Shown: positions 9,706 to 19,177, numbered from the stretch's first letter. The stretch is DNA of 64,000 bases from Flavobacteriales bacterium (GCA_023251095.1 JAHEZL010000011.1:58601-122600), one strand, 5' to 3'. Numbers and translations are program-made. The notes: generated by a model not told the origin, from the letters alone.

Positions 9706-9740
9706 AAAGTCTGAAGAGCCCTCTTCAGACTTTGTTTTTT
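9706..9740 (+). terminator. Intrinsic terminator
   Basis: AAAGTCTGAAGAG-CC-CTCTTCAGACTTT forms a 13-bp stem (9706-9733) followed by TGTTTTTT. It probably ends transcription from the A2M gene, or marks a leader of the lipoprotein gene starting at 9816. The rest of the gap between 9478 and 9815 holds only this and the palindromic element. Confidence 0.75.
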
Positions 9741-9815
9741 ATAATTTTTTCATGCGGGTGTAACTTTTAGTTATCGGGCCGATCCTATGACTATAAACCA
9801 CTAAATACAAACTCT

Positions 9816-10193
9816 ATGAAAACTACCATTTTATCCTTAATCGCCTTTGCAGGCTGTGTTGCATTAACTTCTTGTGAAGACAACAGTGTAAGCTACGAAC
9901 AAGTGTTGGTGAACCACACCAATGAAATCATCACCGTTATGGCCGGCAGCGGAACCTGTGGCGAACACAATTACACCATCTCTCCGGGAGCGAAAAAAAC
10001 AGTTCATCAGGCCAGGGTTTTAAACGCTCCATCGTCTTGCGAAGATCATCATTACATGATCATGTCGGGACCGAGCAACATCACTGATATTTCCGACATG
10101 TCGAATTGGATACGCACAGAAAACAAAGGTTTGGTGAGATGTGAATTTGATTTTGAATACACACACAATACCGACACTACAACAGTGCAATAA
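9816..10193 (+). CDS. Small lipoprotein of unknown function
   Basis: A 125-residue protein with a lipoprotein signal (LIAFAGCVALTSC, lipid Cys near residue 20). The mature part has four further cysteines (SGTCGEHNY, PSSCEDHHY, LVRCEFDF and the region around them), which could form disulfides in the periplasm. I recognise no family. It is followed after 29 bases by a beta-barrel-like protein and then a T9SS protein on the same strand, ending at the terminator at 11726. Confidence 0.75.
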   Translation: MKTTILSLIAFAGCVALTSCEDNSVSYEQVLVNHTNEIITVMAGSGTCGEHNYTISPGAKKTVHQARVLNAPSSCEDHHYMIMSGPSNITDISDMSNWIRTENKGLVRCEFDFEYTHNTDTTTVQ

Positions 10194-10222
10194 ATTGAAA
10201 AACTCCTTTTAATCTACTCCTC

Positions 10223-10765
10223 ATGAAAAAATCAATTTTAGTGTTTTTTGGAATCCTGCTGTTTTTCGGCAAGGTACAAGCACAAGACAATATGTTGAAA
10301 ATTCACCCTTTGCATATTTTAAGTTTAAAATGTGAATACGAAAGAAAATTATCCGACAACTGGAGTATTGGCGCGATTGGCAACGGATATTTTGTGTATT
10401 CGGGTTTCAGAGTAGAACCTTATCTGCGATATTATCTGAAACCTGATGAGGAAAAAGGAGTTTTTGCCGGTCCGTACATTCAAGGAAAATTTCATTATTC
10501 AAGAGCTATCGACAGGAGCGCTGAAAATGAACTCATTTCTGAATATGGATTTGGGGCGGCCTTTGGTTACCAGATAAACCTGGCCGCCAATTTCAATCTG
10601 GATTTATTCACGGGATACCGTGCCTCAGTTTTAAGATACCCTTCCAGCAGCGAATCAACAACAACTTTTAAAACGCTGTATTGTTCACCATGGGAACTGG
10701 GGATTTCACTGGGTTATTCCTTCGGCACTGTGCCAATCAAACAACACAAGAGAACACACTCTTAA
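10223..10765 (+). CDS. Outer-membrane beta-barrel-like protein
   Basis: A 180-residue protein with a clear signal peptide (KSILVFFGILLFFGKVQAQ). Alternating polar/hydrophobic strands follow, such as WSIGAIGNGYFVYSGF and EKGVFAGPYIQGKFHYSRA, ending with ELGISLGYSFGTVPI. This is the pattern of small DUF3575-like or OmpW-like barrels in Bacteroidota, but I cannot name the family. It is probably an outer-membrane protein co-transcribed with its neighbours. Confidence 0.7.
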   Translation: MKKSILVFFGILLFFGKVQAQDNMLKIHPLHILSLKCEYERKLSDNWSIGAIGNGYFVYSGFRVEPYLRYYLKPDEEKGVFAGPYIQGKFHYSRAIDRSAENELISEYGFGAAFGYQINLAANFNLDLFTGYRASVLRYPSSSESTTTFKTLYCSPWELGISLGYSFGTVPIKQHKRTHS

Positions 10766-10787
10766 TTAAACCCTCAAACCAACTAAT

Positions 10788-11693
10788 ATGAAAACAAACT
10801 TTGCTACTTTATTTTTTGCCTGCATAGGTTTTTCCTCTGTAGCGCAATGCACCATTGCCAACCATGGATTTGAATCGTGGAATTCACAACCTATTATCGA
10901 CTTCAACACAAGCACTGTGATAAAAACTTACGATAATCCGAATTTAAATCTCATAACATTAACGGGCTTAAATTACTGGCTCTCTCCCTTTGACGTCGCC
11001 TCTTTTATGATGTATGATTTTGTACCCGGTTTTAATGATACCATGAGTGTGTACAAATCAAACAATGCACATTCAGGAAATTATTCTTTGGGACTACAAA
11101 TCAATACCACCAGTGAAATGGGAGGAATCACTTATATGATGCCCTGTTCTTCCTTTTCCAATGAGCTCAAAGGATTTGTAAATTTTTCGGGACAAGCGGG
11201 AGATTCTCTAACGGTTTCAGCAGTCTCCTGGGCCAGCGGAGAATCAATGGAAAATGCTTCTTCTTATGGGTTTTCCGTTATCACTCCAAACGGAGGTACA
11301 TGGCAAAATTTCACTGTGAATATCGGTCCGAAAACAGATCTTGACACCATGATCATTATGTTTAATCTCACCAGCGATATGGGAAAAAAAAGTACTGCAA
11401 AAGTTTTAATTGATGATCTTTCTTTAGCCTACAATGACACCGGTGTTCATCAGGAAGAAGCAGAAACTGTTGGGATTTATCCAAATCCTTCCAACGGAAG
11501 TTTCACATTGAAAAGAGACAAAAATGAAAACTGCACAGTGAGTGTTATAGATGTATTGGGCAATGTGGTTTTCAGCGAAGTAATGAATACAAATTCAAAA
11601 AACTACGATTTGAGCACTCTTGAAAAAGGAATGTATTTTGTTCGTGTAAGCACTAACGAAATAACGCAAAATACAAGTCTGGTGATTCAATAA
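10788..11693 (+). CDS. T9SS type A sorting-domain protein
   Basis: A secreted protein of 301 residues. After a signal peptide (FACIGFSSVAQC) comes a jelly-roll-like region opening with NHGFESWNSQP, similar to the putative carbohydrate-binding modules found in such proteins. The last 75 residues are a T9SS type A sorting domain (VGIYPNPSNGSFTL, then VSVIDVLGNVVF, LEKGMYFVRV), so the protein should leave the cell by type IX secretion and probably be anchored at the surface. No catalytic motif is visible. A strong terminator follows. Confidence 0.82.
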   Translation: MKTNFATLFFACIGFSSVAQCTIANHGFESWNSQPIIDFNTSTVIKTYDNPNLNLITLTGLNYWLSPFDVASFMMYDFVPGFNDTMSVYKSNNAHSGNYSLGLQINTTSEMGGITYMMPCSSFSNELKGFVNFSGQAGDSLTVSAVSWASGESMENASSYGFSVITPNGGTWQNFTVNIGPKTDLDTMIIMFNLTSDMGKKSTAKVLIDDLSLAYNDTGVHQEEAETVGIYPNPSNGSFTLKRDKNENCTVSVIDVLGNVVFSEVMNTNSKNYDLSTLEKGMYFVRVSTNEITQNTSLVIQ

Positions 11694-11725
11694 TTTTTTT
11701 TCGCTCGTTCTTTTTAGATGTCCTT

Positions 11726-11757
11726 AAAAAGCCGGTTAACAGCCGGCTTTTTTTTTT
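11726..11757. terminator. Bidirectional intrinsic terminator
   Basis: AAAGCCGG-TTAACA-GCCGGCTTT with A and T runs on its two sides sits between the convergent T9SS protein gene and the GH74 gene. It can stop transcription from both. Confidence 0.85.
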
Positions 11758-11761
11758 GATT

Positions 11762-14119
11762 TTATCTCTTCACCACTTTTAAAAACTCAATTGCATTATT
11801 GGTTTTTATTTGCACTACATACAAACCCGAGGGTAAATTATTTCCGGAAGAAATAGAGTTTTGAGCAATTCCGCTCTCTATTGTTTTTCCTGTTAGGTCA
11901 ACAATGGAATAAGAAAATTTCCCTTCGCTTTGCAACACAAAAAATTCAGAAAAAGGATTTGGGAAAAGCTGAGCAGTTTTGTTTGCTGAAATTTCAATTT
12001 CTGTTGCAAAATTTGATTCGCCGTAAACAATTCCGCGTCCTACAGTACTCATGTATACGCGTCCGTATACATTCATATCGCCCATCACAAACTGTCCGTT
12101 CCCGGGTCCGCCGTATTCATGCGCATCATCATTTACGCGCAACCACGTTGCTCCCACATCAATAGAACGATACACACCTTTCACTCCGCTCACTGTTCCC
12201 CAAATGTAAACCGTTGGAAAAGTTTTTCCTGATGCAGCGGCACCAAAACCAACAGCAGCGCAATCGCTGACATTTGAAAATTTGGTGAACGATTGTCCGG
12301 AATTCACCGATCTTTTCAATCCGTCCCATCCTGCAGCAAACCACAAATCACCTTCCACTCCGGGCACAGCGCGCAAAATTTTTGATCCGTAAGTATTTAA
12401 AGTGAGAGATGAAGAAAAGTTTTTTCCGCCATCGGTGCTCACATAAAATTTACCGCCGGTAATTTCATAAGCGTAAAATTTATTGGCATTTACCGCATCG
12501 GCAACAGGAGAAACATCTGAAAAATTCAAACCCATGCAAGAAGCCCATGATGCTCCATTATCAGTAGAATAAAGAGGATTGCCCGATCCTTCAGCACAAT
12601 GAATAAAAGTTTTTCCGTCAGCAGACACTGCTACTTTTCCTTTTGCTCCTGCTTTATTAGTGCACTGAGTCCAGGTGCTTCCATTATTCAATGAATAATA
12701 CATAGAATTTCCAATACGCAATAATTTTCCTCCTCCGTAAGCCACACCACTCGTACTTCCCATGCGCGGCGTGTGTATGGGAGAATATTGTGTGAGGTCA
12801 CTGTGCGTGAATCCATCGTAATCACCAATCACACTAACGAAGGGCCCTCCGGTGATACTCACTGCATCCAGCGGAACCGTTTCTTCCAATCCTGTTACGT
12901 TAAATTTCCATGTTGTTTTAGAGGCCGAAACATCGTTGCAGGAAAAAAGTCCGTTACCCGAAGCAACAAAAACCTGAGCTGTATTGAAAGGATTGAACTC
13001 AATGGAACCCGTCCAGTGAATAGAATTCTGATTGATCCATGTACAAGAGTTTGCATCTAAAGTAATACCGTTGTTGCCTACTAAATCTTTCCAGTTGGCG
13101 CCGCCATCGGTGCTGAGAAACATCCGGTCGCCCCAAACTGTTGCCGAATTCACATCTGTATATTGAGCCATATAAGTATTCATGGTAGCCAAAACCAGGC
13201 GTGAAGAATTGTTAGGATCCACGCTGATTCCGCCGAAAGGTTTAGTAAAACCTGAAGGTGTAATATTCGTCCATGTATTTGTTTTGTACTTCCAAACCTG
13301 TCCGCTCGAAGGATTCCACGGACCTTCTTTATCGGCGTAAGTGATATACAAAGTTCCGTCGGGAGCCAATACCATGCGCTGTGGCATGAGCGAAGTTGGC
13401 GCACCAGATACTGCAGAAAAAGTTGAGCCTCCGTCTTTGGTCACATATAAATTTGTTCCTGTTGTAGAAACCGCTACATAAAAAGTTTGCGTTGCATTTC
13501 CTTTGCTTGCGCTGGAAGGATCCATCACCACAGCATTAATTCCGTTAGCATTGGAGGTAGTTGAAACAGCGAGTGAACTCACCGCACTCCACGAAGCACC
13601 GGCATCAATGCTTTTAAACAAACCGTTGGCACGGGTTCCGCAATACAAAATATTTCCTTTGTTGGGATCAACCACCAGGCGTTCTCCGTTTTGTCGACCC
13701 ATTCCATTTCCATCTATTTTAAATTTAGAAGTCACATCCGTAACAGAAAAAGTAGCGCCGTAATCATCCGATCTTAAAATGGCAGAAGCTCCGCTATTGA
13801 GATAACTGGTGCCTACCATCATGTATAATTTATTGGTGGCAGAAGGATCTATAGCCAAAGCTTCAACACCCATATAGCCGGTTTGACTTTCCGATAACCA
13901 ATCCAGCAGCGGTATCCATTCACTATTTGCTGCATTCCATTTGTATGCACCGCCAACATCCGTTCGTGCATACATTAAATTTTGCTCGTTAGGGCTGGTG
14001 ATAATTCCGGTAACATATCCGCCTGCTCCCATCGCCACGCTTTTCCAGGAATAAGTTTCCGTTTGTGCTGAAAGAGAAAATGCAATAAAGAGGGTTAACA
14101 CAATAAATATTTTTTTCAT
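11762..14119 (-). CDS. Secreted GH74 xyloglucanase-like enzyme with T9SS domain
   Basis: A glycoside hydrolase family 74-type protein of 785 residues: a signal peptide (to about residue 19), then two beta-propellers built from BNR/Asp-box repeats (STDGGANW, SIDAGASW, STDNGASW). The start of the catalytic fold is GAGGYVTGIITSP...YARTDVGGAYKW, where Asp54 is the family's catalytic Asp; VIGDYDGF gives the second candidate Asp, residue 433. GH74 enzymes cut xyloglucan, endo or from the reducing end. The C-terminus (LFPNPFSEFFVLQ, SGLYVVQI) is a T9SS type A sorting domain. It lies 6 bases downstream of the GH30 gene and must be co-transcribed with it. Confidence 0.88.
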   Translation of the reverse strand: MKKIFIVLTLFIAFSLSAQTETYSWKSVAMGAGGYVTGIITSPNEQNLMYARTDVGGAYKWNAANSEWIPLLDWLSESQTGYMGVEALAIDPSATNKLYMMVGTSYLNSGASAILRSDDYGATFSVTDVTSKFKIDGNGMGRQNGERLVVDPNKGNILYCGTRANGLFKSIDAGASWSAVSSLAVSTTSNANGINAVVMDPSSASKGNATQTFYVAVSTTGTNLYVTKDGGSTFSAVSGAPTSLMPQRMVLAPDGTLYITYADKEGPWNPSSGQVWKYKTNTWTNITPSGFTKPFGGISVDPNNSSRLVLATMNTYMAQYTDVNSATVWGDRMFLSTDGGANWKDLVGNNGITLDANSCTWINQNSIHWTGSIEFNPFNTAQVFVASGNGLFSCNDVSASKTTWKFNVTGLEETVPLDAVSITGGPFVSVIGDYDGFTHSDLTQYSPIHTPRMGSTSGVAYGGGKLLRIGNSMYYSLNNGSTWTQCTNKAGAKGKVAVSADGKTFIHCAEGSGNPLYSTDNGASWASCMGLNFSDVSPVADAVNANKFYAYEITGGKFYVSTDGGKNFSSSLTLNTYGSKILRAVPGVEGDLWFAAGWDGLKRSVNSGQSFTKFSNVSDCAAVGFGAAASGKTFPTVYIWGTVSGVKGVYRSIDVGATWLRVNDDAHEYGGPGNGQFVMGDMNVYGRVYMSTVGRGIVYGESNFATEIEISANKTAQLFPNPFSEFFVLQSEGKFSYSIVDLTGKTIESGIAQNSISSGNNLPSGLYVVQIKTNNAIEFLKVVKR

Positions 14120-14124
14120 TTTTT

Positions 14125-16116
14125 TTAATTTTTAGTCACTTTTAAAATTTCATTTCCAACTTTTACGATATACAATCCTGAGCGAAGATTTTCACCAAGC
14201 GTAATATTTTGATTTCCTTTTCCGCTTTCCACTTCTCTTCCGAGAGCATCATAAATTTTATAAGCGAAATTTCCATCACAAGTGATATTGAAAGTTTGCG
14301 AAAAAGGATTGGGGTAAACAACCACATTTTCTTTTTCAATTTTTGAAACAGAAGTAATTTGTGCAACATCATAAACGATGGTAGTCATAGAGGAATCAGG
14401 CAAGAACAATCCGTTTTGCGGAACAGCGCCTAAGCTTTGATAATATGATCCTTCCACTGATTGATACACTGCGGAGCCGGTAATGGTATACCCACTCAAC
14501 TGCAAAGTATTGGTAACACCCAACGTTCCTGTATTAATCAAAATTACAACAATTTGATTTCCTCCCAGATTGATAAAAACAGAAGAACGAATCACACTGT
14601 TGTCGCAAGCCCCATCAATTCTTTTATATCCCCCCGACAGCGCCTTACTGAAATGTTTCATGGCATAATAGGTAGGTGTGATGGTATATCCTTTAGCATA
14701 CTTCCACGAACCTGTATTCCACGGATTTTCAATAGTGATCAATCCGTCATTCGGCCATATTAAATCCCAATGCAAATAAGTAGATGAATTAGCTTGTGTT
14801 AAAACATTATTGATCAGCCAGCCTGTTTTGAACCAACCTTCTTTATTGATTTCAAATTCAGTGAGGAAATTTGGCTTATCGGAAAAACTGCTTGAAATAG
14901 CAGCAAGCGCTGCATCATAAGAATCGGGCTGACTGGTGGTTCCGCCATGATACATATGAAAAGCATAACCATACAAATATGCTCTGTTTTTTATCGGAGT
15001 ATTGTAGTTGCTGAAATTATTGTAGCCGATTCCTAGTGGCTCGGCTCCTATGATTTTAGGCGACTTCGGCAAATTTTTAATAGCATTATACACCGAGTCC
15101 AAAGCTTTGTCGTAGCCCGGAAAATCAGTAGTTTCCGTTGGTACAAACTTACAGGTTTCCCATTGTGTAGTGAGCCAGTCGGGTTCATTTTGAATGCTGA
15201 TCATATCGGGATTCACACCAATTTTATCATAGGCCACCAAAGCGTTTTTCCAATACGTTGCGAATTTTCCGTAAACAAATTTTCCGTTTTCCTTGATCAG
15301 CGTTCCGCTATCCAAAACTCCCAAACTTTTTAAATTGGCAGGCGGCGACCAAGAACACATCAACACCCTGGCGTTTGGATTGTATTGTTTTGCCTTCTGC
15401 ACAAACTCCACATCGCCGGTGTTAAAGTTCACCTCGTTGCGGTAGCTGTTGCGGATGCGCAGCCAATCCAATCCCAAATCATCATACAACAACTGATACA
15501 TCTCTTCCTTGTTAGGATGAGCGATTACCCAGTTATTGTAGAAGGCAATGGCCCCACCGAAGCCTTCCAGGGTTTGATATGTTATAGTGGGTGTTAGGGT
15601 TAATTTATTGCTAGTGCCTTGAACAGGCGCAACATATTCAACAATATTTACCGCATCAATTAAGAAGGTTCCTGTTTGCGGAAATTGAAATTTATGTTGC
15701 GGATTTACTTCAAGCGCAGTATAGTTCCATTCATACTTCTGCCAGGAAGTAGTGAGCGTAATGTTTTGCGACGCATACTTTGTATTTTGTTCCAGTATAG
15801 TGAGTGATGCACCGCCCACAGCCGCTTTAGCATAAAAGCTGATGGTGTATACTTTTGAAAGTGTAGCCGTCCATTTCGGACCCATCGACTGAATGCTCCA
15901 CGCATTGCTTCCCAAAGTACTCACCACAACTTTAAAAGCCTGTGTGGCGTCATATTTATCGGCAGTAGACAAACTGTAAGCGGCCGCACCGCCATCGCCA
16001 GCTAAATTGCTCCAACCGGTAAACCCCGATTCAAAGCCGCCGTTCGTTATTAAGTTTTGTGCAAACGACGCGCAAAAACATAACAGGAAGGAATAAAATA
16101 GTAGTTTATTCTTCAT
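14125..16116 (-). CDS. Secreted GH30-family glycoside hydrolase with N-terminal CBM and T9SS domain
   Basis: About 663 residues. The start at 16116 is chosen because it opens directly on a signal peptide (MKNKLLFYSFLLCFCASFAQ). Next comes a CBM4/9-like jelly roll (LITNGGFESGFTGW to TFLIDAVNI), then a GH30 (beta/alpha)8 barrel. The catalytic pair is visible: acid/base Glu in SIQNEPDW (residue 311) and nucleophile Glu in FLTEFE (residue 420), with CSWSPPANLKS between strands. Relatives are mostly xylanases (for example GH30_8) or beta-glucosidases; the substrate here is not decidable by eye. A T9SS type A sorting domain closes the protein (VVYPNPFSQTF). It is the first gene of a pair with GH74. 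Confidence 0.87.
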   Translation of the reverse strand: MKNKLLFYSFLLCFCASFAQNLITNGGFESGFTGWSNLAGDGGAAAYSLSTADKYDATQAFKVVVSTLGSNAWSIQSMGPKWTATLSKVYTISFYAKAAVGGASLTILEQNTKYASQNITLTTSWQKYEWNYTALEVNPQHKFQFPQTGTFLIDAVNIVEYVAPVQGTSNKLTLTPTITYQTLEGFGGAIAFYNNWVIAHPNKEEMYQLLYDDLGLDWLRIRNSYRNEVNFNTGDVEFVQKAKQYNPNARVLMCSWSPPANLKSLGVLDSGTLIKENGKFVYGKFATYWKNALVAYDKIGVNPDMISIQNEPDWLTTQWETCKFVPTETTDFPGYDKALDSVYNAIKNLPKSPKIIGAEPLGIGYNNFSNYNTPIKNRAYLYGYAFHMYHGGTTSQPDSYDAALAAISSSFSDKPNFLTEFEINKEGWFKTGWLINNVLTQANSSTYLHWDLIWPNDGLITIENPWNTGSWKYAKGYTITPTYYAMKHFSKALSGGYKRIDGACDNSVIRSSVFINLGGNQIVVILINTGTLGVTNTLQLSGYTITGSAVYQSVEGSYYQSLGAVPQNGLFLPDSSMTTIVYDVAQITSVSKIEKENVVVYPNPFSQTFNITCDGNFAYKIYDALGREVESGKGNQNITLGENLRSGLYIVKVGNEILKVTKN

Positions 16117-16156
16117 AATTTTTTTTAATAATGTTGTAAATAGTGCCTGTTGTAAC

Positions 16157-16202
16157 AAAAAAATAAGGGGGGCGATATTGCTATCACCCCCCTTATTTTT
16201 TT
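16157..16202. terminator. Large hairpin in the GH30-GH74 leader (candidate attenuator)
   Basis: A near-perfect stem, A7-TAAGGGGGG against CCCCCCTTA-T7 with an inner GATA/TATC pair and TTGC loop, ends in T runs on both strands. It lies in the presumed 5' leader of the GH30 gene: a TATTTTTG -7 element on the minus strand at 16263-16270, without a clear -33 box, would start RNA near 16256. A second stem (TTGCTTCG/CGAAGCAA, 16201-16231) overlaps its base. Either it attenuates GH30-GH74 or it ends a small RNA. Confidence 0.6.
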
Positions 16203-16310
16203 GCTTCGTACTTTACCCAAATGCGAAGCAATGATTTAAAGTACTATTTTTTATGTTAAATCCAAAAATAAAACCGCTAATGTGATTCTGCTTGCTTAAT
16301 TTCGTGGACC

Positions 16311-16694
16311 ATGAAAAAAATAATTTATTTCTTAATTGCACTTGCTCTTTTCACTTCCTGTCAACCAAAAGAAGTAAAAACTTTAAGTGCCGATACAATG
16401 GATGATTATCAAAAAATGATAATCGATAAACCATTGATATTAGTAGATTTCAACGCATCCTGGTGCGGGCCCTGCCGCCAACTTTCCCCTATCTTAAATG
16501 AAATCGAAATTGAAAAAGGAGACGCTCTGCACATCTTAAAAATAAACACAGATCTATATCCCAATATTTCTACAGCGATGCAAATCGACGGAATTCCGGC
16601 GCTGATACTTTACAAAAACAACGAAATTATTTGGCAACATGTAGGCTTGATTTCAAAAGAAGAACTCAATAAAATAATTTCTGCAAACCAATAA
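16311..16694 (+). CDS. Thioredoxin-fold lipoprotein
   Basis: A 127-residue periplasmic lipoprotein (lipobox LFTSC, Cys17) with a full thioredoxin domain: FNASWCGPCRQ with redox Cys52 and Cys55, and a cis-proline in GIPALILY. It should exchange disulfides outside the cytoplasm, fed by a DsbD/CcdA-type transporter; one is encoded at 55791-57854. It stops 1 base before the porin gene, so the two are co-transcribed. Its partner substrate is unknown. Confidence 0.9.
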   Translation: MKKIIYFLIALALFTSCQPKEVKTLSADTMDDYQKMIIDKPLILVDFNASWCGPCRQLSPILNEIEIEKGDALHILKINTDLYPNISTAMQIDGIPALILYKNNEIIWQHVGLISKEELNKIISANQ

Positions 16695-16695
16695 T

Positions 16696-17997
16696 ATGCT
16701 TTTCAAAAAAACTTTATTTCTGTTGCTACTTCCTGTTTTTGCAAATGCTCAGGATTCACTTTCAGAAAGATTTAGCATACACGGACAAGCTACTGTTATC
16801 AATCAATACAAACCCGAATTTACAGCACCTTACACAGGAAGCAACAGCTTAACAACGGGCGAAGAAAGTCAGACCTCCATTACCTCAACTCTATTCCTCG
16901 GTGCTAAATTATGGAAGGGCGCAAGCATTTTTATAAATCCTGAAATTGCAGGAGGATCGGGATTGAGCAGCACACTAGGAATTGCCGCTGCTCCTAACGG
17001 CGAAACTTTCAGAGTAGGCTCCCCCAAACCACAAATTTATATGGCCAGATTTTTTCTGCAGCAAACTTTTGCGCTTGGTGAAGAGAAGGAATATGTACAA
17101 TCTACTTTCAATACTTTTGCAGCTTCTGTTCCAAAAAAATATTTCAGAGTTTCGTTAGGGAAAATTTGTATGACGGATTTTTTCGACAATAATACATACA
17201 GTCATGATCCCCGCGAGCACTTCATGAGCTGGGCTCTCATGACCAACGGCGCTTGGGATTATCCTGCCAACACACGCGGTTATACAATAGGAACGGTTTT
17301 GGAATATGTGAGTGAGAAACACGAAATCCGCTATGCGGCATCCATGGTTCCCCTCTTAGCAAACGGTCCCGATTTAAACACAGATATTTCAAAAGCTTCT
17401 TCTCACACCTTAGAATATACTTACAATTACAAATTAGGAAATAGAGTCGGCGCCATAAGATTACTTAGTTTTTTCACTACAGCCAACATGGGAAATTACA
17501 ATCAAAGTGTTGCGCTAAACCCTTTCGCACCCAGCATTGAAAACACACGTGAATATGGACGCAGCAAATACGGATTCGGAATCAATATTGAACAGGAAAT
17601 CAATGATTACATAGGCGGGTTTTTCAGAGCCAGCTGGAACGATGGAAACAATGAAACATGGGCCTTTACAGAGATTGATCGTTCAGCAAGTTTGGGGTTG
17701 GAAGCGAATGGAAAAAAATGGAAAAGAGAAAATGATCACATCGGTATTGCTTATGTAATTTGCGGAATTTCCACTCCTCATCAAAATTATTTGAAAGCGG
17801 GTGGACACGGTTTTATGCTCGGCGACGGAAACTTAATTTATGCGCCTGAACATTTAGGGGAATTCTTTTATTCTTTCGCTATGAGCGAACAAATTTTTCT
17901 CAGCGGTGCCTATCAGTTGCTCATCAATCCGGGATACAATGCCGATCGCTCCGGACCAATAAATATTTTTTCTCTTCGCTTACACATGGCAATGTAA
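16696..17997 (+). CDS. Carbohydrate porin (OprB-like outer-membrane barrel)
   Basis: A 433-residue barrel protein with a signal peptide (LLLLPVFANAQ). It has the features of carbohydrate-selective porins of Bacteroidota: FSIHGQATVINQYKPEFTAPY at the start, SQTSITSTLFLGAKLWKGASIFINPEIAGG, and a C-terminal strand ending in a hydrophobic residue (IFSLRLHMAM). It should pass sugars across the outer membrane, perhaps products of the neighbouring GH enzymes. It follows the thioredoxin lipoprotein directly. Confidence 0.82.
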   Translation: MLFKKTLFLLLLPVFANAQDSLSERFSIHGQATVINQYKPEFTAPYTGSNSLTTGEESQTSITSTLFLGAKLWKGASIFINPEIAGGSGLSSTLGIAAAPNGETFRVGSPKPQIYMARFFLQQTFALGEEKEYVQSTFNTFAASVPKKYFRVSLGKICMTDFFDNNTYSHDPREHFMSWALMTNGAWDYPANTRGYTIGTVLEYVSEKHEIRYAASMVPLLANGPDLNTDISKASSHTLEYTYNYKLGNRVGAIRLLSFFTTANMGNYNQSVALNPFAPSIENTREYGRSKYGFGINIEQEINDYIGGFFRASWNDGNNETWAFTEIDRSASLGLEANGKKWKRENDHIGIAYVICGISTPHQNYLKAGGHGFMLGDGNLIYAPEHLGEFFYSFAMSEQIFLSGAYQLLINPGYNADRSGPINIFSLRLHMAM

Positions 17998-18010
17998 TAT
18001 ATTTGCTGTG

Positions 18011-19015
18011 ATGAAATCTGATCCTATCATTCTGGCCATTGAATCTTCCTGTGACGACACAGGTGCGGCGGTATTGCGCGGAAGAAAAGTTTTATCCAAT
18101 GTGGTAGCCGGACAAAGTGTTCATGAAAAATACGGGGGCATTGTGCCCGAGCTGGCTTCGCGATCACATCAGCAAAACATAGTTCCCGTAGTGCACCAGG
18201 CTTTGGAAAAAGCGGGAATTAAAAAAGAAGATATTGATGCGATTGCTTTTACTAAAGGTCCGGGCTTACTGGGTTCACTCCTTGTTGGTTCCTCCTTTGC
18301 CAAAGCTTTCAGCATGGCCATCAACAAACCGCTGATTGAAATCAATCACATGGAAGCACACATCCTCGCTCATTTTATTGAAGGCGATGCTGCTCCCGAA
18401 TTCCCTTTTATTTGTTTAACGGTTTCGGGCGGACATACACAATTGGTGAAAGTGAGTGCGCCCGATCAGTTTCAAATCATTGGTGAAACCATAGATGACG
18501 CTGCAGGTGAGGCTTTCGACAAGATTGCAAAAATCATGAACTTCCCATTTCCGGGCGGACCGATGATTGATAAATTATCCAAAGAAGGCATCGCTGATAA
18601 ATTTTCATTTGCGCATCCGAAAGTTCCGGGATTGAATTTCAGTTTCAGCGGACTCAAAACTTCGGTGTTGTATTTCCTGAAAAAAGAAATAGCAAAAAAT
18701 CCAAATTTCATTGAAGAAAACAAAGTTGATTTAGCTGCGTCGGTACAAAAAACCATCATCGATATTTTGATGAAACAATTGCGGATTGCCGCCCAACAAA
18801 ATAACATTTCTCAAATTGCCATTGCCGGCGGAGTATCAGCCAACAGCGGATTACGCGCTGCTTTGAAAGCGGAAAGTGAATGGACGACCTTCATTCCTAA
18901 GTTTGAATATTGCACGGATAATGCTGCTATGATTGGCATTGCTGCGTATTATAAATTTATGAAAGGAGAGTTTACCGATCAGGCGAGTAAGGCGAGTGCG
19001 AGGTTGGAGATGTAG
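18011..19015 (+). CDS. tsaD: tRNA N6-adenosine threonylcarbamoyltransferase TsaD
   Basis: Transfers the threonylcarbamoyl group from TC-AMP to A37 of ANN-decoding tRNAs, with TsaB and TsaE, in the cytoplasm. The ASKHA-fold motifs are clear: LAIESSCDDTGAA at the N-terminus, YGGIVPELASRSH, the metal-binding HMEAH (His113, His117), VSGGHTQL, and the late GGVSANSGLR. Length (334) is standard. The ATG at 18011 is preferred over the GTG one codon earlier. It begins 13 bases after the porin stop; the housekeeping gene may be an accidental operon member. Confidence 0.97.
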   Translation: MKSDPIILAIESSCDDTGAAVLRGRKVLSNVVAGQSVHEKYGGIVPELASRSHQQNIVPVVHQALEKAGIKKEDIDAIAFTKGPGLLGSLLVGSSFAKAFSMAINKPLIEINHMEAHILAHFIEGDAAPEFPFICLTVSGGHTQLVKVSAPDQFQIIGETIDDAAGEAFDKIAKIMNFPFPGGPMIDKLSKEGIADKFSFAHPKVPGLNFSFSGLKTSVLYFLKKEIAKNPNFIEENKVDLAASVQKTIIDILMKQLRIAAQQNNISQIAIAGGVSANSGLRAALKAESEWTTFIPKFEYCTDNAAMIGIAAYYKFMKGEFTDQASKASARLEM

Positions 19016-19032
19016 TAAATCAAATCCCTCTG

Positions 19033-19177
19033 CCCTCACACAGAATCCCTTCGCACCTCCCTTTTTCAAAGGGAGAAGCCCCATACTCATCCATTTTCAT
19101 AATACACTTCGGGAAATGCCCGCTAACTAACTTCCTCCTTTGGAAAAGGAGGAGCGCGAAGGGATTCTGTGTGAGGG
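19033..19177. repeat. Palindromic intergenic element (22-bp outer arms, two inner hairpins)
   Basis: Perfect 22-bp arms (19033-19054 and 19156-19177) enclose two inner hairpins (CTCCCTTT/AAAGGGAG and CTCCTTT/AAAGGAG). The centre, read on the minus strand, starts TTAGCGGGCATTTCCCGAAG and resembles the centre of the element at 9505-9605. It lies between the convergent tsaD and porin genes and contains no ORF. Confidence 0.8.
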
